NCBI RefSeq assembly: GCF_013373865.1
Contig: NC_050470.1
Location: 8,850,373 to 8,914,372 of the forward strand
Direction: 5' to 3'
Length of the DNA stretch: 64,000 nt
Origin: Monomorium pharaonis
Taxonomy: Eukaryota > Arthropoda > Insecta > Hymenoptera > Formicidae
Below, piece after piece: positions 12,486 to 24,176 of this stretch (position 1 is its first letter; every line of letters begins with the position of its first letter). Position numbers and translations under genes: made by a program. The notes under the pieces are model-generated. The model was not told the DNA's origin, searched no databases, and saw only the letters and a list, made by a program, of their open reading frames with translations.

Positions 12486-13179
12486 GAACGAAAACATAGT
12501 CGGAAGTCAGATCTCCGCAGTCTGCGCCATTTCCTTTGAACTCTTTTTTTCGGCAACGCAAGAGCTAATTAATTTCTCTCTCTCTCCAACCCCTCCCACC
12601 TCATCCCTCATCGCGGTACGTCTCTGCCACCACATCGTCTACTCCCTCCGTGCTATTTATTTTTCTGGAAGTGTATAGACAGAAAAGGGCGGCTGCAAAC
12701 AAAAAGTGGGGTGCCACCGGTAAATACAGATAAAACAAAAGTATATTTTAGGTGTGCAAAAGAGAATTGTGAAAGCGCGAGTTTGCATATCTATTTCGCG
12801 GGAGAGGTATAAAGTTTAATATAAGTGCGACTTTCATTATCGATGCCGTTTAATCTCAACGCCGTAAAAAGATGTTACCGCGCGCCAGATGTGCGCATAT
12901 AAAGCGTTCATTGATTCTACTAAAGATACAAATGAGCAAACGAGCGCGCGTAGCGCCTGCGAGCAGCGCCGCGATTTCTTATCGCGGCTACGAAACGAAA
13001 AACGATATAGTTTACGAGTTTGTATCTCATTTTTCGCACGGCGTAACTTCATTACGTGCACGCGGTGGGTCCCGCAATTAAAGTAACTCGAAACTAATTG
13101 CGACCGCGGCGCAAAGAAATCGGCGTATACGAAACGAGCGTAGCCGAACCTAACGTGTGCGCGCCTCTTATCGGCGTGA
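11609..13179. other. No gene seen
   Basis: Open frames are low-complexity or overlapping. Holds the (AC)16 run and pyrimidine tracts around 12,575-12,600. Confidence 0.55.
12453..12484. repeat. (AC)16 microsatellite
   Basis: Perfect 32-bp AC run. Confidence 0.95.
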
Positions 13180-13202
13180 CCGCGCGCGCGCGCGAGCGCG
13201 CA
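13180..13202. repeat. (CG)n-rich tract
   Basis: Seven to eight CG units followed by a single A interruption and further GCGCGC. Z-DNA-prone, inferred from sequence. Confidence 0.8.
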
Positions 13203-13800
13203 CGCTTAGAGTTACGAGCAACGTGCGCGCGGCATCGTTTCCGTTACCGGAGCAACTTTACGTATCGTATTTACAGCGGCGCGGCACAAATGCATATACA
13301 TCTGATATCACACGTAGTCGCGATTTCACGAGGCCCACGGCCTCACCTCCCTCCTCCCCTTCCCCTCTGCCACTCTCGTTTCCCTCCCCCCCCCCCCGCG
13401 CGCGCGTTGCGCAATCGCAAATGGAAATTCGTGACGAGCTCCTCGGGCGCGCGGCACGAGTCGCAATTATCGGTGAGAAACACGAAGTGGATAATTGGAA
13501 CGCTTGCTAATTAGAATACTCCCGCTATACGACCACCTGTGCAATAATAGGGCTTTGATACAAAACCGTGTGCTCGAGAAACGACAATCGGATCCCGCGA
13601 CGCGGCGGCGGATTCTATGTACGCCCGGTCGAAATATCCGGCGACAATTTAGTTTTCGTCCTGAAATACGTCGAGTCGCGTTGTACATTCTGAGTAAGAG
13701 GAAAAACAGAAGAAGAAATCTCACGAATCTCTGGATTGTGTCGCGTATTAAACATTCGCGCGCTCTATGCAACGAGAAAACCTACAGTTGCATCTCTGTA

Positions 13801-14270
13801 CATGTATATTTGCGAGGTCTATAAATCGTGTAATCAATTTATTCGAAAAAAGATGTCTTGTTGATATATTTTTGTACTTGCTACAATTTCAACCGTCACA
13901 TACAAAGTTTGTAAAATGCGGCTTTCATCGGTAGTTAGATTGATTAAGTGCAATACATATGCATATTACAGTATTTGCTAATTATTTATCTATACTGTGT
14001 AAAAAAATTACACAAATAATATGTGTAAAACTTGCACAATTGATAGTAAAATATATTTAAAACATTTATAAAAGTATCTTTATCTTTAATTGTGCATGTA
14101 TCTTAATTTAAAAACCAAAAATTATATTGGCACAATTAGAAGTAAGAATACTAAAAAATTTTGTATATTTCCACGATAAATATTATTTATGTAATTTTGC
14201 TTAATTCTTTCACAGCGTATTTCAACGTATCTCAATTTTTACACATATACAATTTCTGCTGTAGTCGTAA
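13801..14270. other. AT-rich island, no gene seen
   Basis: Strongly AT-rich. Short GTGTAAAA/TTTTACAC and TGCACAATT/AATTGTGCA inverted pairs occur at about 13,998-14,245 and may be a decayed MITE, but no clear ends or flanking duplication could be set. Confidence 0.5.
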
Positions 14271-14596
14271 TATTTTTTTTTTTTTTTAGCGTGGATAAGT
14301 ACCGATTCTCAAGATATGTTAAATATGCCATCAATTATGTTTATGTATTGTTTAAGACGTTAGATGCAAAATCCGCGGCAAGTGTACGAAATCCGAGCGT
14401 TTGCCGACGGAAAGATAAACTCCTCTTAATCGTGACAAAAGCGACTTTTCCGCTCTGCAATGAACAAGCTGAGATACTGTCAAACTTATTTTCAATCATC
14501 TCATACAAATTCCCACAAAATTTATTCAGATCCATCAAAAAGTATCACAAATTAAGCTTCAGAAACAAAGAAATGGTTATCAACACTGTCAATTGA
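14271..14596 (+). other. Possible terminal exon (doubtful): T-tract, AG, then 101-codon open frame
   Basis: A run of about 17 T is followed by AGCG, an ideal-looking polypyrimidine tract and acceptor AG (AG at about 14,288-14,289). Immediately after it a frame stays open for 101 codons to TGA at 14,594-14,596, in DNA with moderate AT content where stops should be frequent. The frame has no ATG near its start (it would begin with GTG), as expected for an internal or terminal exon. The translation has mixed, protein-like composition (for example RYVKYAINYVYVLFKTL near its start) but no domain I recognise. There is no AATAAA close downstream, and an antisense frame overlaps at 14,341-14,538. Chance is the leading alternative. 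Confidence 0.15.
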
Positions 14597-15740
14597 TTAT
14601 GATTTACGTGCGTTCGAGATTCATTCAATTCGCAACGGCGTTTCGTCAATGAAATCGGACAGCGGACAAATCGGAAAGCAGACGTGGGAAAGAATGAAGC
14701 TCTTTCGGAGCGAAGGGCGAAGAAGAGACCGCGAATCAAATTTGGAAACACTACGTGTGAGAAGGCAACTTGCTGTAGGAGCCTGCAGATGGCTCCAGCT
14801 CTCATCTGCCGGTCGCCGAGCACCAAAAAAAAAAAAAAAAAAAAATTCTCGCGGAGCCTGGCGTGGTACGGCGGAGGAGAGAGAAAGGACGGAGGAGAGC
14901 GGCCGGTGCGAGCGAGACGTCGAGAGAGTAGACCGAGAGAGAGAGAAAGGTAGGCGAGGGAACGGGGCACTCGAGGGAGAAGAGGAATCGGGCTGGTTGC
15001 AGCAGAGGTGTGGCTATGTGAGCGCACCAGAGTGGTTCTTCTGGTTTCTGGTTGGCTCCAGGCCGACGGGAGGCCTAACCGGCACTGGAAACCGGGCTCG
15101 GTCGCCGGGCTTCTTTCAATACTTTTTGCCGTGGCGCGTCTCATGGCCAGTCGTAGGTGTCAGAATGCACCTCGCTCGCCTCGGCCGAGAGACGTCGAAG
15201 GGGTTGGTAGGATGGAAGTAGGAAAAGGGAGCGGAGGGGGGGGGGGGAGGCGGGGGACCACACGCGGGGGGTTAAGGTACCGGGGAAAAGAGAGTTACCG
15301 TGGAATTACTCGACTATTGAGATCAGCAGATAGTCCCGAAGAAATCATAGCGGCCACCCACGTCTCCGATTATGGTTCACCGTGTGTGCGCGTCTCTACC
15401 TCGTGCGCTCGCATTGATTCGCAGGATACACAGAACACGCTGTGGCTGGAAATCGTCGTGGAAGCACGGAAAGCACCGGATTAATTGCCGGGCAGGAATG
15501 GATTTCCGACGCGGCCGAAGGCACTTTTTTCTGATGTATCGACGATTGCCTACTGCTATCGTACTCGCTTTCGATTGGCAGTCGTAATTGACGACTGGTT
15601 TCGACGCCGAAACGGATATATCCGCTCTTGCAATAAATTCCGGGTGCTAGGAGAAATTTCAATAAAGTCGAGCGTTAATCGGAGGAGAAAATAATATCGA
15701 TAGGTGGCTATCAGCGATGTTATTCTTCTTTTCAACAATG
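14597..15740. other. No gene seen; purine-rich GC-richer DNA
   Basis: Contains a 21-A run (14,825-14,845), purine-rich DNA and a 12-G run (15,236-15,247). The 190- and 199-codon open frames on opposite strands cross these low-complexity runs and are not credible genes. A single TATCGATA (DRE-like) site at 15,695-15,702 is expected by chance about once in this length. Confidence 0.55.
15236..15258 (+). repeat. G-run cluster
   Basis: Twelve G, then AGGC and GGGGG. Potential plus-strand G-quadruplex, inferred. Confidence 0.7.
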
Positions 15741-16200
15741 CTTATTGTAAATATACATTTACCCAAATGCAAGGGTGTATGTGGATAAAAAAACATTATT
15801 AATGCAACTAATAAGTAATTTTACCTTGTGTAATTGTACAATACATTCCGGCATACCTTTCTTACCGTTTGAAGGCTTTGTACTCGTAATACATATGATA
15901 ATATATTTTACATGCGTTAAAATATTATACATGCACGAAATAATTTAAACACAATCGTCGATATATAATAGTTCGTCAGCTTCATTAAACCGCGGCAATA
16001 ACGAGACATTATAATTTCATATTTGTCATTAATAAATATATAAAATTTACTCATTAAAATTTATCTCGCAATATTATAATTTTATCACTTTGGTGTTTAA
16101 TTCTATTAAAACTCAGCGTTATTAAATATTACATATATATTTTCATGACTATCATTCACTTGCGTACGTAGTTTCTTTCTTTTTATTCCTTTAATTAACG
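15741..16200. other. AT-rich island, no gene seen
   Basis: No open frame of note and no inverted repeat with clear ends was found. Confidence 0.55.
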
Positions 16201-16494
16201 TAATGCCGGTTCGAAAAGAAGTCGAAATCGACAACTCGCTTGCATTATCTCTCTTGTGCATCGCGAAAGATTGCGAGTGTTAACGATCGCGTCAGTTATC
16301 CCTGAAATGCCCCACACTCGATACTTACGTCCGTTTTGACGCGAGAGATGCGTTGGAATTTATTAAATGTCGACACCAAATGCGCGCGGATATACACGCG
16401 CGCGGGGATTCTCCACGCAAGACTGACAGCTCGCTCATCGGAGATGGCGGTCTAGCTATAAGCGAGATTATAGTAATCCGGTAGAAATTTACAG

Positions 16495-16548
16495 ACACAC
16501 ACACACACACACACACAGAGGGAGAGCGAGAGAGAGAGAGAGAGAGAC
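16495..16548. repeat. Compound (AC)11 / (AG)n microsatellite
   Basis: A 22-bp AC run followed by interrupted then perfect AG units. Confidence 0.93.
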
Positions 16549-17999
16549 CTTGACGATCGTTTACGATAGATTATTATTTCCACGCGAATGCGCTTTACTC
16601 CTCCACCTTAAGCTTAATTCCCTTAATTTGCAACGCTAAATAAATTCGTGATTACGGCTTCCCCCGCGTTTGAGTTCTGGAACAGAGATCGATTACAAAT
16701 TCGCAGAAGCGGTACGCGGTATACCTACGTACGTACGACGCGTCCGCCTCTACATCTGACATATCACGGCGGATGATTTGCGCGTAATGGTAGCGACGAC
16801 GCAGAAATGGGGATGCGGAAAAGAGGAACGCACGCACAACGCGCGCGATAGAGTAAGAAAATTACTAGCTTTCCGCGGGGACGGGTCGCGCATCGCCGAG
16901 ATTGATTTAATCGGGGAAGGGTTAACGCGCCCGCGGCGCATTTCACCGCCGTCGCCGCGATCGAAACGTAGCTTTATCCACTTCGCGGTATCTAGGAAGG
17001 GCATTTGACCATCGGCAAATTGAATCGATCCGTCATCACGCGAACGCGGAAGCGCGCGCGCGCCTTCGTTTTCCCGCCGTGCTTCGCGGGAGAGATGAAA
17101 CATTATTTATTACCCCGGTCGGGGGATGGCGCACGTCCGTATCGCCCACGCTAACTTTTTCTTCGCCACCACCGACCACCAACCATCACCACCGCCTACC
17201 CCGCCTCGCCTCGCGATTTTCCGTCCGCGCCCACTCACTCCTGTACAAGCGTACACGTAGCACGCGATGGTACTGATTTTAATTTCTGAAGTCAGGACCT
17301 TGATGCACGTCTCGTACAAATCCTTTCCAGCGCGAGCTTCCGTCGAGCGTTTCTTTCGAAAATGTAAAAAAAAAAATTGAATTTTAACATGGATTAATTT
17401 AACAATCGAGTCTGCGAGCGCGGGGCAATAATGAAGTGGGATCTGATGGGAAAAAAAAAAAGCGAGTAAACTCTTTTTCGATCAATGATCATTAATAATT
17501 ATAATGCACGCCGGTGGCAGCGTGCGTGCGTGTAAACGGCAAAATTACCGTAAAACGTTAATCCATCTCCGCTCGTCTTACCTACCGTTGACATCAGTCA
17601 TTTCAGAGTTCGATCGCCACGATTACGAAGATGCGACGTTCAATCGTGAAGTAAAATTTGTTCCCCACATTTTCCTGTCTATAGTAGCACAACACTTAAA
17701 AGAAGAGTCTCACAAAGTTTCGCCGCAAAAGCAACTCGGTATACCGTCTCCTCAACGCGATTCGCGACCAGAAAGGAGTCAAGAAATTACCGCGACGCTA
17801 ATCAAAGCGTGGCGTGCTAAATGCAGACGTCTGCACCCTCGAGACGTTGCATCGGGCTTGCAAAACGGTAAATTCCGCATCGTGCCACTCATCTCTCTCG
17901 TTATATATTAATTGAAGATCGTAAATGGATCCCGGCGGAGTCGTAAATCGGCGAGATTGTTTCGTGCGGATGATCACGTACCGATAATAATGCGCCGTG
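16549..17999. other. No gene seen
   Basis: The 17,504-17,911 plus frame (135 codons) is the most protein-like in composition but has no recognised domain. Short A-runs at 17,368 and 17,451. Confidence 0.5.
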
Positions 18000-18030
18000 A
18001 CCCCGCGCGCATGTCGGCTGCGCGCGGGGT
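18000..18030. repeat. GC-rich hairpin
   Basis: Twelve-base perfect arms (ACCCCGCGCGCA and its reverse complement) surround a 7-base loop. It could be a structured element or incidental in GC-rich DNA. It is not followed by a T-run. Confidence 0.7.
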
Positions 18031-19282
18031 TTCGGGTATTAACATCTCGGCGCGGACGTGAGTTAAAGTTATTGCCCTGGAGCACCTGAATGCCGCGGAT
18101 GGATACGCTCTCTCCCCGAAGTATACAGTATACGTAGCAGCGATACCGGATCGGACTTTACTTAGTGCCTTAGCACCGAATTCGGACGGACGGCGAGTCG
18201 GACTCCGTATTTCAAAATGGCAATAAGGAGCAATGAGCGTAAATTACGCGCGCGAGCTACTAGTCGAGTTGTTAATCGAGCACGGTATATATGTATATAC
18301 TAAGGCGGTTTCTGCTCTCGGAGAGCGAGATCGGGCTTTATAACTCGCGTAAATTGATGACGAGCGAGGGGGGGGACACCGCAGTTTCAACGACGTGAAC
18401 AACTGTTCCGCGTGCAAGTCGCAAATCGCGCCCCGGGCAAAAAAATTGTAATTGTCGTAGCGAATTTTAAAGGGCTTCCATTTGAAAGATCACATTTAAT
18501 TAGTTATGTCAAATTCAAAATGTGTTATCTAAGATATTAAAGGATATAAAATGAGCGAGCGCTAAATGTTAATATATAACTTTATGCGGGATGACGTTTT
18601 AAAATGACAATGAAAGGTCGCGATGAAGGGAAATGAAGATAACTTTTATTCTTAACGCGCATCGGACCTTCCGTTCGGGCCGTTTGACATTTCGCCGTAA
18701 AGAGAAACGCGCAATTATAAAATAATTCCGATATTACATGAGTGAATATACATAATTATGACGTACGACATTGGAGTATCTTTTCCTTTATAATAATCAT
18801 TATTTTTGCGTTCAGTCGTTGAAACATTTTGGAAGCGTGGATAAACACATAAAAATGGCGCGGGACGTGCTGAGGTATGGACCGTAGCTACGTCAATTAT
18901 GCGCGTTTTCTTAGGCGCGTCGTCGCGTAATATTTTAGAATTTACGCGACGAAGCGATCGACACGCTGCCGGCTCGGTGTCCGAGGAGAGAATTCCGGCT
19001 CGGCACCGGAAACCAAGCGTGGCCGCATGAACGACCGAGTCGTCGGCCATTAGCTTCGCGCCGCTCCACGCTCGTGCGTGCGTCTCTCTTCCTCTACGTG
19101 CATTTATATCGTACCCCGTGGTCTTACTGCCGACCGTGTGTAACGAATAAACCGAGGCCGACGCGAGGAGACCCTCGAAGAAACGAAGAGGAGGGGGGGG
19201 GGGAGAGGAAGAGGGGGTGGAAGGGAGAGAAGAGACGTATATGCGGCGAGAGGAACGTATTACCAGTGTCGCGCGTTGTCAT
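18031..19282. other. No gene seen
   Basis: Mixed composition; short, overlapping open frames. A G-rich run lies at about 19,190-19,203. Confidence 0.5.
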
Positions 19283-19283
19283 A

Positions 19284-19356
19284 ATGTCCGGTAGCGACGA
19301 CGTGAACCGGCCTGCGCGATCGAAGGAGACAGGACCGTAAATCGCGACCGCGCGGT
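19284..19356 (+). other. Short ORF followed by consensus splice donor (doubtful 5' exon)
   Basis: An 18-codon frame (MSGSDDVNRPARSKETGP, stop at 19,338-19,340) is followed 14 bases later by GCG|GTAAGTA, a full-consensus 5' splice site with GT at 19,355-19,356. About 180 bp upstream is a TTTATAT sequence at about 19,103. This could be an upstream ORF in a 5' untranslated first exon. A GTAAGTA heptamer is expected several times by chance in 64 kb on two strands, so this is weak. Confidence 0.12.
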
Positions 19357-19547
19357 AAGTACACGTCGTGCGACGACGTAGACGACGTTGCGGAACGTGT
19401 GCAGGCGTAGGGAGCCCCCCCTGCAGAACGTCATTTTCACGCTGCGAGAGTACAAGAGTCCACCTGAACCGAGAAGTACGCCGTGCGTAAATTGGATTTC
19501 TAATAAATTACATTCGCGCAACACCGATCGCGAGAGGAGATAGGAGA

Positions 19548-19674
19548 GGTTCGCTTTTCTTGTTCCCGCGCTGCTGCACCGCGGTGCAATAAGTTGGAAT
19601 GAGGCAAATATAGTTTTTTCTCGTTCCAACCTATTGCGCTGGCGCAGCGGTGCGGGAATAAAAAAAACAAACCC
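19548..19674. mobile_element. 127-bp long hairpin (MITE-like or small-RNA precursor-like)
   Basis: Two arms of about 55 bases pair imperfectly around a 16-base loop. The left arm (19,548-19,603) includes TTCCCGC..CTGC and GTGCAATAAGTTGGAATGAG; the right arm (19,620-19,674) includes CTCGTTCCAACCTATTGCGC and GCGGGAA. Mismatches include G-T-type and compensated changes (AATGAG/CTCGTT; AAGTTGG/CCAACCT). It lies in GC-richer DNA, unlike most other palindromic elements here, and no second copy was found in the window. It could be a single MITE, a hairpin-RNA gene or an inverted duplication. No known microRNA seed family was recognised. Confidence 0.5.
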
Positions 19675-19972
19675 AATTGGTGTATTGCGTAATCCGCGCG
19701 TGTTGCGCGACCGATAAACCTCGTTTTCGCGAATTTGTTTCGGATTCTCCTTGAATACGGAATTTAGGAAGAACAATCGGGACAATTCCACGATCGTGGA
19801 ACGACGTTGAATTAGGGAAATCGAGCAGACCGGCGGGAGCGTCGATCGGGGCCTTTAGCTTCCCGCTGTCGTGTCCGTCATTTAGGAGGAAGTGCGGTTA
19901 GTCCCGCGCAGGTATCCCCCTGACCGAGTGGAGTGGTATTCGTGATAGTTACAACAGGGCCGGCTGCGTAAT

Positions 19973-19992
19973 CGCGCGCGCGCGCGCGCGCG
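19973..19992. repeat. (CG)10 tract
   Basis: Perfect 20-bp alternating CG. Its survival argues against strong CpG methylation decay in the germ line. Z-DNA-prone, inferred. Confidence 0.93.
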
Positions 19993-20229
19993 TCACAGTC
20001 GTGACGGCGAAAAGAGCGAAGGGAGGACGACAACACGAGCGAGTGGAGGACGAGTGGCAGCGAGTGGCGAGGGGGTGCGAGACCCGGCCAGGATGTTCGC
20101 CGATGGATAGTCACACGGTCGTTGGCGGCGACGGCCGCGCCGCATTGCACCGCGCGCGCGATGCGTCGCGTCGCGTTGTTGTAGAACGATGCTTCGGCCG
20201 GTCGTTCATTCGTTCGGTCACGCGAGCTC

Positions 20230-20306
20230 GTCTCTGTCTCTCCCTCCCTCTCTGTCTCTCTCTCTCTCTTTCTATCTCTTTCTTTCTTTCTATCTCTCTC
20301 TCTCTG
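20230..20306. repeat. Interrupted (CT)n tract
   Basis: About 77 bp of CT, CCCT and CTTT units. Confidence 0.9.
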
Positions 20307-20386
20307 TTTCGCGCGGGTCTCGCGCGGCTGCCCCCAAATTGCCCGAAATTATTGGCTTCTTTTGTTTTCCCGTCATACGCCGCATG

Positions 20387-20409
20387 GCTCGCTCGCTCGC
20401 TCGCTCGTT
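20387..20409. repeat. (GCTC)5-6 tetranucleotide repeat
   Basis: Near-perfect tandem GCTC. Confidence 0.88.
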
Positions 20410-21209
20410 CCATGTCATTTCGACCTGTCCCCGTGACGCTCACCGCTTCCACATGTACTCGTTTGTCGCTTTTCCTCTTTCTTTTCACTCCTCCTCCTCT
20501 TCCCCCCTTCTCTGTCCCCCTTTTTTTCCCCCGACAACGCCCCCGCGCGACTTCTGTGTGTCGCGATGAGCTTCCTCCTTATACTGGTTTTCCTTCGAGG
20601 AGAACGTCGCACGTCGAGTTCAATATCCTTCGTCACACGCTTCTCCCTCCCCCCTCCCACCCCCCCCGGCTTTTGTTAGCCGCCGTTTCTCGCCGCGGAG
20701 CACCGTTATTAACCCTGATATCGGGCGAAACGGAGAGGGTGACGAGGGAAACTGCACGAGCGGAGATGCGATTCCTTCTTTTTTTTTTCTTTCTTACGAC
20801 ACACTTAACCGGCCGGGGTCTGAAAATTAGCTTGAGAAACCGAGGACGATTAATGCAGAGATATTTCACTCCGGGGCTCCGTGAAAGTAACGATCGGCAG
20901 TTATTAATTTCAATTTTTTTGGCAACGGACCCGAAAGTTCCGGACGCCGCGTTCCCTCCGTATTTCTGCCACGTATCCGCCACGTGGACGTAAAATGGGT
21001 TTCGAGAGCCGATCGAAAACTTTTAAGGCAAATGCCAGCTCGCAGAAAAGAGGGAAAGGGGAAGGGGAGGAGGGGGGGGGGAACTACGGAGGCGCAGGTA
21101 GGAGTTTCTTGGCCCGAGGCACTCATTATCGTATTCATTGTCGTCGTTAACGTGCGGCATTGTGCCGCAAATGGCCTGTGAATATTACGTCCTTTCCGGG
21201 GGCCGTCGC

Positions 21210-21231
21210 GCCGCCGCCGCCGCCGCCGCCG
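21210..21231. repeat. (GCC)7 trinucleotide repeat
   Basis: Perfect GCC units. A (GAC)n run follows at about 21,384-21,400. Confidence 0.9.
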
Positions 21232-22840
21232 GGGGCCTTTCTTCGTCCTTCGATCTCGAGGCGGGTTTACGAGAGAGGGTTTAAAGTAACGATCCGTGCG
21301 CACGTTGGAAAATTCCGGACGACGAGTATTGGAAGTCCTCGGGATTTACGCGCTTCCGATTTCCGGCCGGGAATACGCGGCGGCGACGACGACGACGACG
21401 CGTAGAATTTACGGCGGCCCTTCAGCGCAGCGCCCGCCGAATTCTAAGGATGCTTATACGCGTATATGTACGTATGTACACGCCAGGATAACACCGCCGA
21501 AAAATCCTGTCACGCGTCAGGTCGCATTCGTATATGGCGCGGCGCACTCGCGCTCGGAAATATTGCCGCGAACGTGAAACGTGACGGAGAAAGCGCCAGG
21601 ATTTCTCAAGCTAATTTCCAAACCCTTGGCCGGTTAAGGGTGTCGTAAGAAAGAAAAAAAGAATCGTATCTCCGCTCGTGCGGTTTTCCTCGTCACCCTC
21701 TGCGTTTCGCAATTCGAGATTTGGACGCAGGCACGACGTTCGGTATTGAAAACGCATTTACATCGTGAACAACGTGAACTACGCTACTTGTGAAACGCAA
21801 TAACGCGTAATACTGTACACGCATCGGTATCGCGATAATTAATAACTTAACAGTGTGATTTCCGTGGAACTGGAGCGCGCGCGCGCGAGATGAAACGCGA
21901 CGTATCGATTTGGGAGTTCTTTTTTTTTTTCCCTCGCGTGCCGTCGTCGGCAGACGACCGTGATTAACTGTTGATTTAAGAGCGCGCTTACGGGGAAGAA
22001 AAGAAACGACGTTGCGGGCTCACTTTCGTTCAAACGAACGTCGATTTGTCCGTTCAAGAATCCGACAAATTTACAGTCAATCCACCACAGAGATGGCCGA
22101 TCCCTCGGTATCTCCTGGGAGGTAAAAAAAAAAAAAAGAAGAATCGACGTCGAGCGCGGAGGACCGGCGCGTCTCTCGGATTCAGTTTTCCCCGATCGCC
22201 GCCGATCGCTCCGCTATCGTGTCGACATTCGATATCTCGATCGAAGACAATTAACAACATTATAATCTGCGGGGCGAACGGATGGGCAAACGCGCGGAGG
22301 AGGAACGCGGCCGATACCGTGCGAACGAAGGAACGAGATGACGAAAGATGAGGGGGGAGGGGTGTGGGGTGGCGGAGGGGGCGGTCGGAAAAAAGGAGCA
22401 GGACGAAGAGGCGGCAAAACGTTCGACCGAACGAAGATTGACTCGGTGCGTGTGGGCCGCTCTCCCGGCATCAATTAGACGGCATCTAAAGTGTGTGCAC
22501 GTGCACTAGCGAGCGAGCGGACGCACGCACGCACGCATACAACGCGCGAGATGAGCGCGGATCGTCCATTGTGCTCTGGCGTTCGCCAAGATGGCCGGCA
22601 TTAGCCTCGCCGCGACCTGCGAAGGCGCGCAAGCGGCGGCACTGGCGATCCAGGAAATCGGCAAAAACCGCCCGATCGGGTCCGCCCGAAGTGTCTCTGA
22701 GTCGCGACAACTGCGACAATTAACGATCACCGGGCGAAAATCATTTTATGTTTTCATCTGGTCCAAGCGTCCCTCCACGAGATCGTCGTGAAGTTCCCCG
22801 TCGTGGTGTTTGTCGCTGCATCCTCTCGTCGATCAATTCG

Positions 22841-23965
22841 AAAAATTCGCATCCAATCAAATTCGCATGCATGGCTTATTCGTAGATACTTAACAAAGTT
22901 TTATTTTACATTTGGATTCCGTTGAAAGTGTTTATTTTATAACAGAAAGCTATCTGCTCGCAAATTAATGTTTCATGAAGTGTCTTACATAGATTACAAT
23001 TACGTTGTTAACCGTAAAAATTAATTGCTGTTATTAAACTCTAAATCCACAAATATCCATTCACGAAAGAATATTATTACAGTTCAATTTTCTCAGGCTC
23101 TCCTGATTTAAATTTAAACGGATGGTAATAGAGGCAAAAGACGTTTACAATCCCGCTGGAATTGCTGGCTAACATTTCCGAATAAATTTAAGGCGATGCC
23201 CTTCATTTACTTACTAAGTACGTAACAGTGGCTCGCTAAAATGTGCACGTGCTGTACAAAGTAAAATAATGAAATGCAGTAGCGCGCGGAAGGATATAAA
23301 TGGAAAAATTAGAACTTGCTCTGTGTTAATACATTCCTAGAACGCAGTTCTCTGTAGATTATAAATTTACGTTTGCGCCTGACGGTAAATTTGATAACAT
23401 TTCGAAATAGATTCTCATTAAAGGTAACGAAAAATTAATAATCGCGAAATACTCGCCACAATGTCTGATTTGTGATAACAGTTTTTATTCGCTCTCGAAA
23501 AATATATACGTGTTAGTTTGTGTCAATAAAAATTAATAAAATAAATATTACACGGATCTCTTATCATCTTTCCAATATAAATCTTTCTAACTTAGATTTT
23601 TCTGACGTTAATAATGTATAATCATCTAGACTAAGTTCCTCTACATAATTAAGAATTTGTCTTAAACTTTTAAATTCTTTACATATCCTTTCTCTATTTT
23701 TATAGTTTGTAAAATATTAGAATAATTAAATTATTAAAATTTGTTTTAAAATCTTGTTAAATATTATTTTAAACTACCAAAATATTTTAACAGAAAAAGT
23801 CTGTACTCTAAACTTGAATTAGGTTTCAGAGTACTTTAAAGTTATAAATATAAGTTCTTTCAGAATGTGTCGCAATTTGTGATAACGTGATAATAAATAA
23901 AACATGATAATAAAACCTTATTTCGTTCCTGACGGCGCTACAATTGTTACCAAATTTCAATCAGC
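22841..23965. other. AT-rich island, no gene seen
   Basis: No long open frame. A weak direct repeat around TTTGTGATAAC occurs at about 23,470 and 23,876; no element ends were found. Confidence 0.5.
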
Positions 23966-24176
23966 CACAATGAGAAAAAAAATATTATTAATTTGATAAA
24001 ATTTTCCAACTAAATTAAAATTTTGTCAGTTCACGAATTTATCCATTCAACTTAAATGCACTAATTTCAATTCTCAAGTATTTATATAATTAATTAAAAT
24101 ATATAAATACTTAAATAGACAAAATTTAATTCAGTTGAAAAATTTAGTCAAATTAACAACATTTTGTTTCTCAGTG
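23966..24176. mobile_element. Family B MITE, copy B1
   Basis: About 211 bp, closely similar across its length to copy B2 at 61,477-61,722. The shared core includes CAAATTTT/AAAATTTTCCAACT on one arm and AGTTGAAAAATTTAGTC on the other. The right end reads TTTCTCAGTG followed by TA (24,177-24,178). The left end is decayed (CACAATGAGAAAAA instead of CACTGAGAAAAA). It lacks about 35 bp of an AT-rich central expansion present in B2. It is non-coding. The CACTGAG terminus and TA flank suggest mobilisation by an IS630-Tc1-mariner-type transposase. Confidence 0.75.

Larger units (their letters stand above)
19993..22840. other. No gene seen; CpG- and homopolymer-rich GC block
   Basis: Holds pyrimidine-rich microsatellites, C- and G-runs, and the longest open frame in the window (330 codons, 20,001-20,993 plus). 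That frame is Ser/Leu/Pro/Arg-rich because it crosses CT and C tracts, and the opposite strand is open over most of its length, so it is rejected as a gene. A GC-rich ATG context at 22,591 gives 66 codons, also without a domain. Confidence 0.5.

Noticed and set aside
13995..14250. Possible AT-rich MITE with GTGTAAAA and TGCACAATT inverted pairs
   Set aside because: Pairs are short, ends cannot be fixed, and no flanking duplication was found.
14545..15221. 199- and 190-codon open frames on opposite strands
   Set aside because: Both run through an A/T homopolymer and purine repeats; mutual antisense openness points to composition, not coding.
15695..15702. TATCGATA, a DREF-type promoter site
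   Set aside because: One 8-bp match is expected about once in this length, and no promoter evidence surrounds it.
17504..17911. 135-codon frame with protein-like composition
   Set aside because: No ATG context, splice or domain evidence, and a partly overlapping minus-strand frame is also open.
20001..20993. 330-codon open frame on the plus strand
   Set aside because: It crosses CT, GCTC and C-run tracts, giving Ser/Leu/Pro/Arg-rich sequence. Three minus-strand frames are open over the same DNA. No domain is recognisable.
22591..22791. 66-codon frame starting in an AAGATGGCCGGC context, resembling a YY1/Pho-type site
   Set aside because: Two minus-strand frames are open across it, the frame ends without a donor site, and one motif match is weak evidence.
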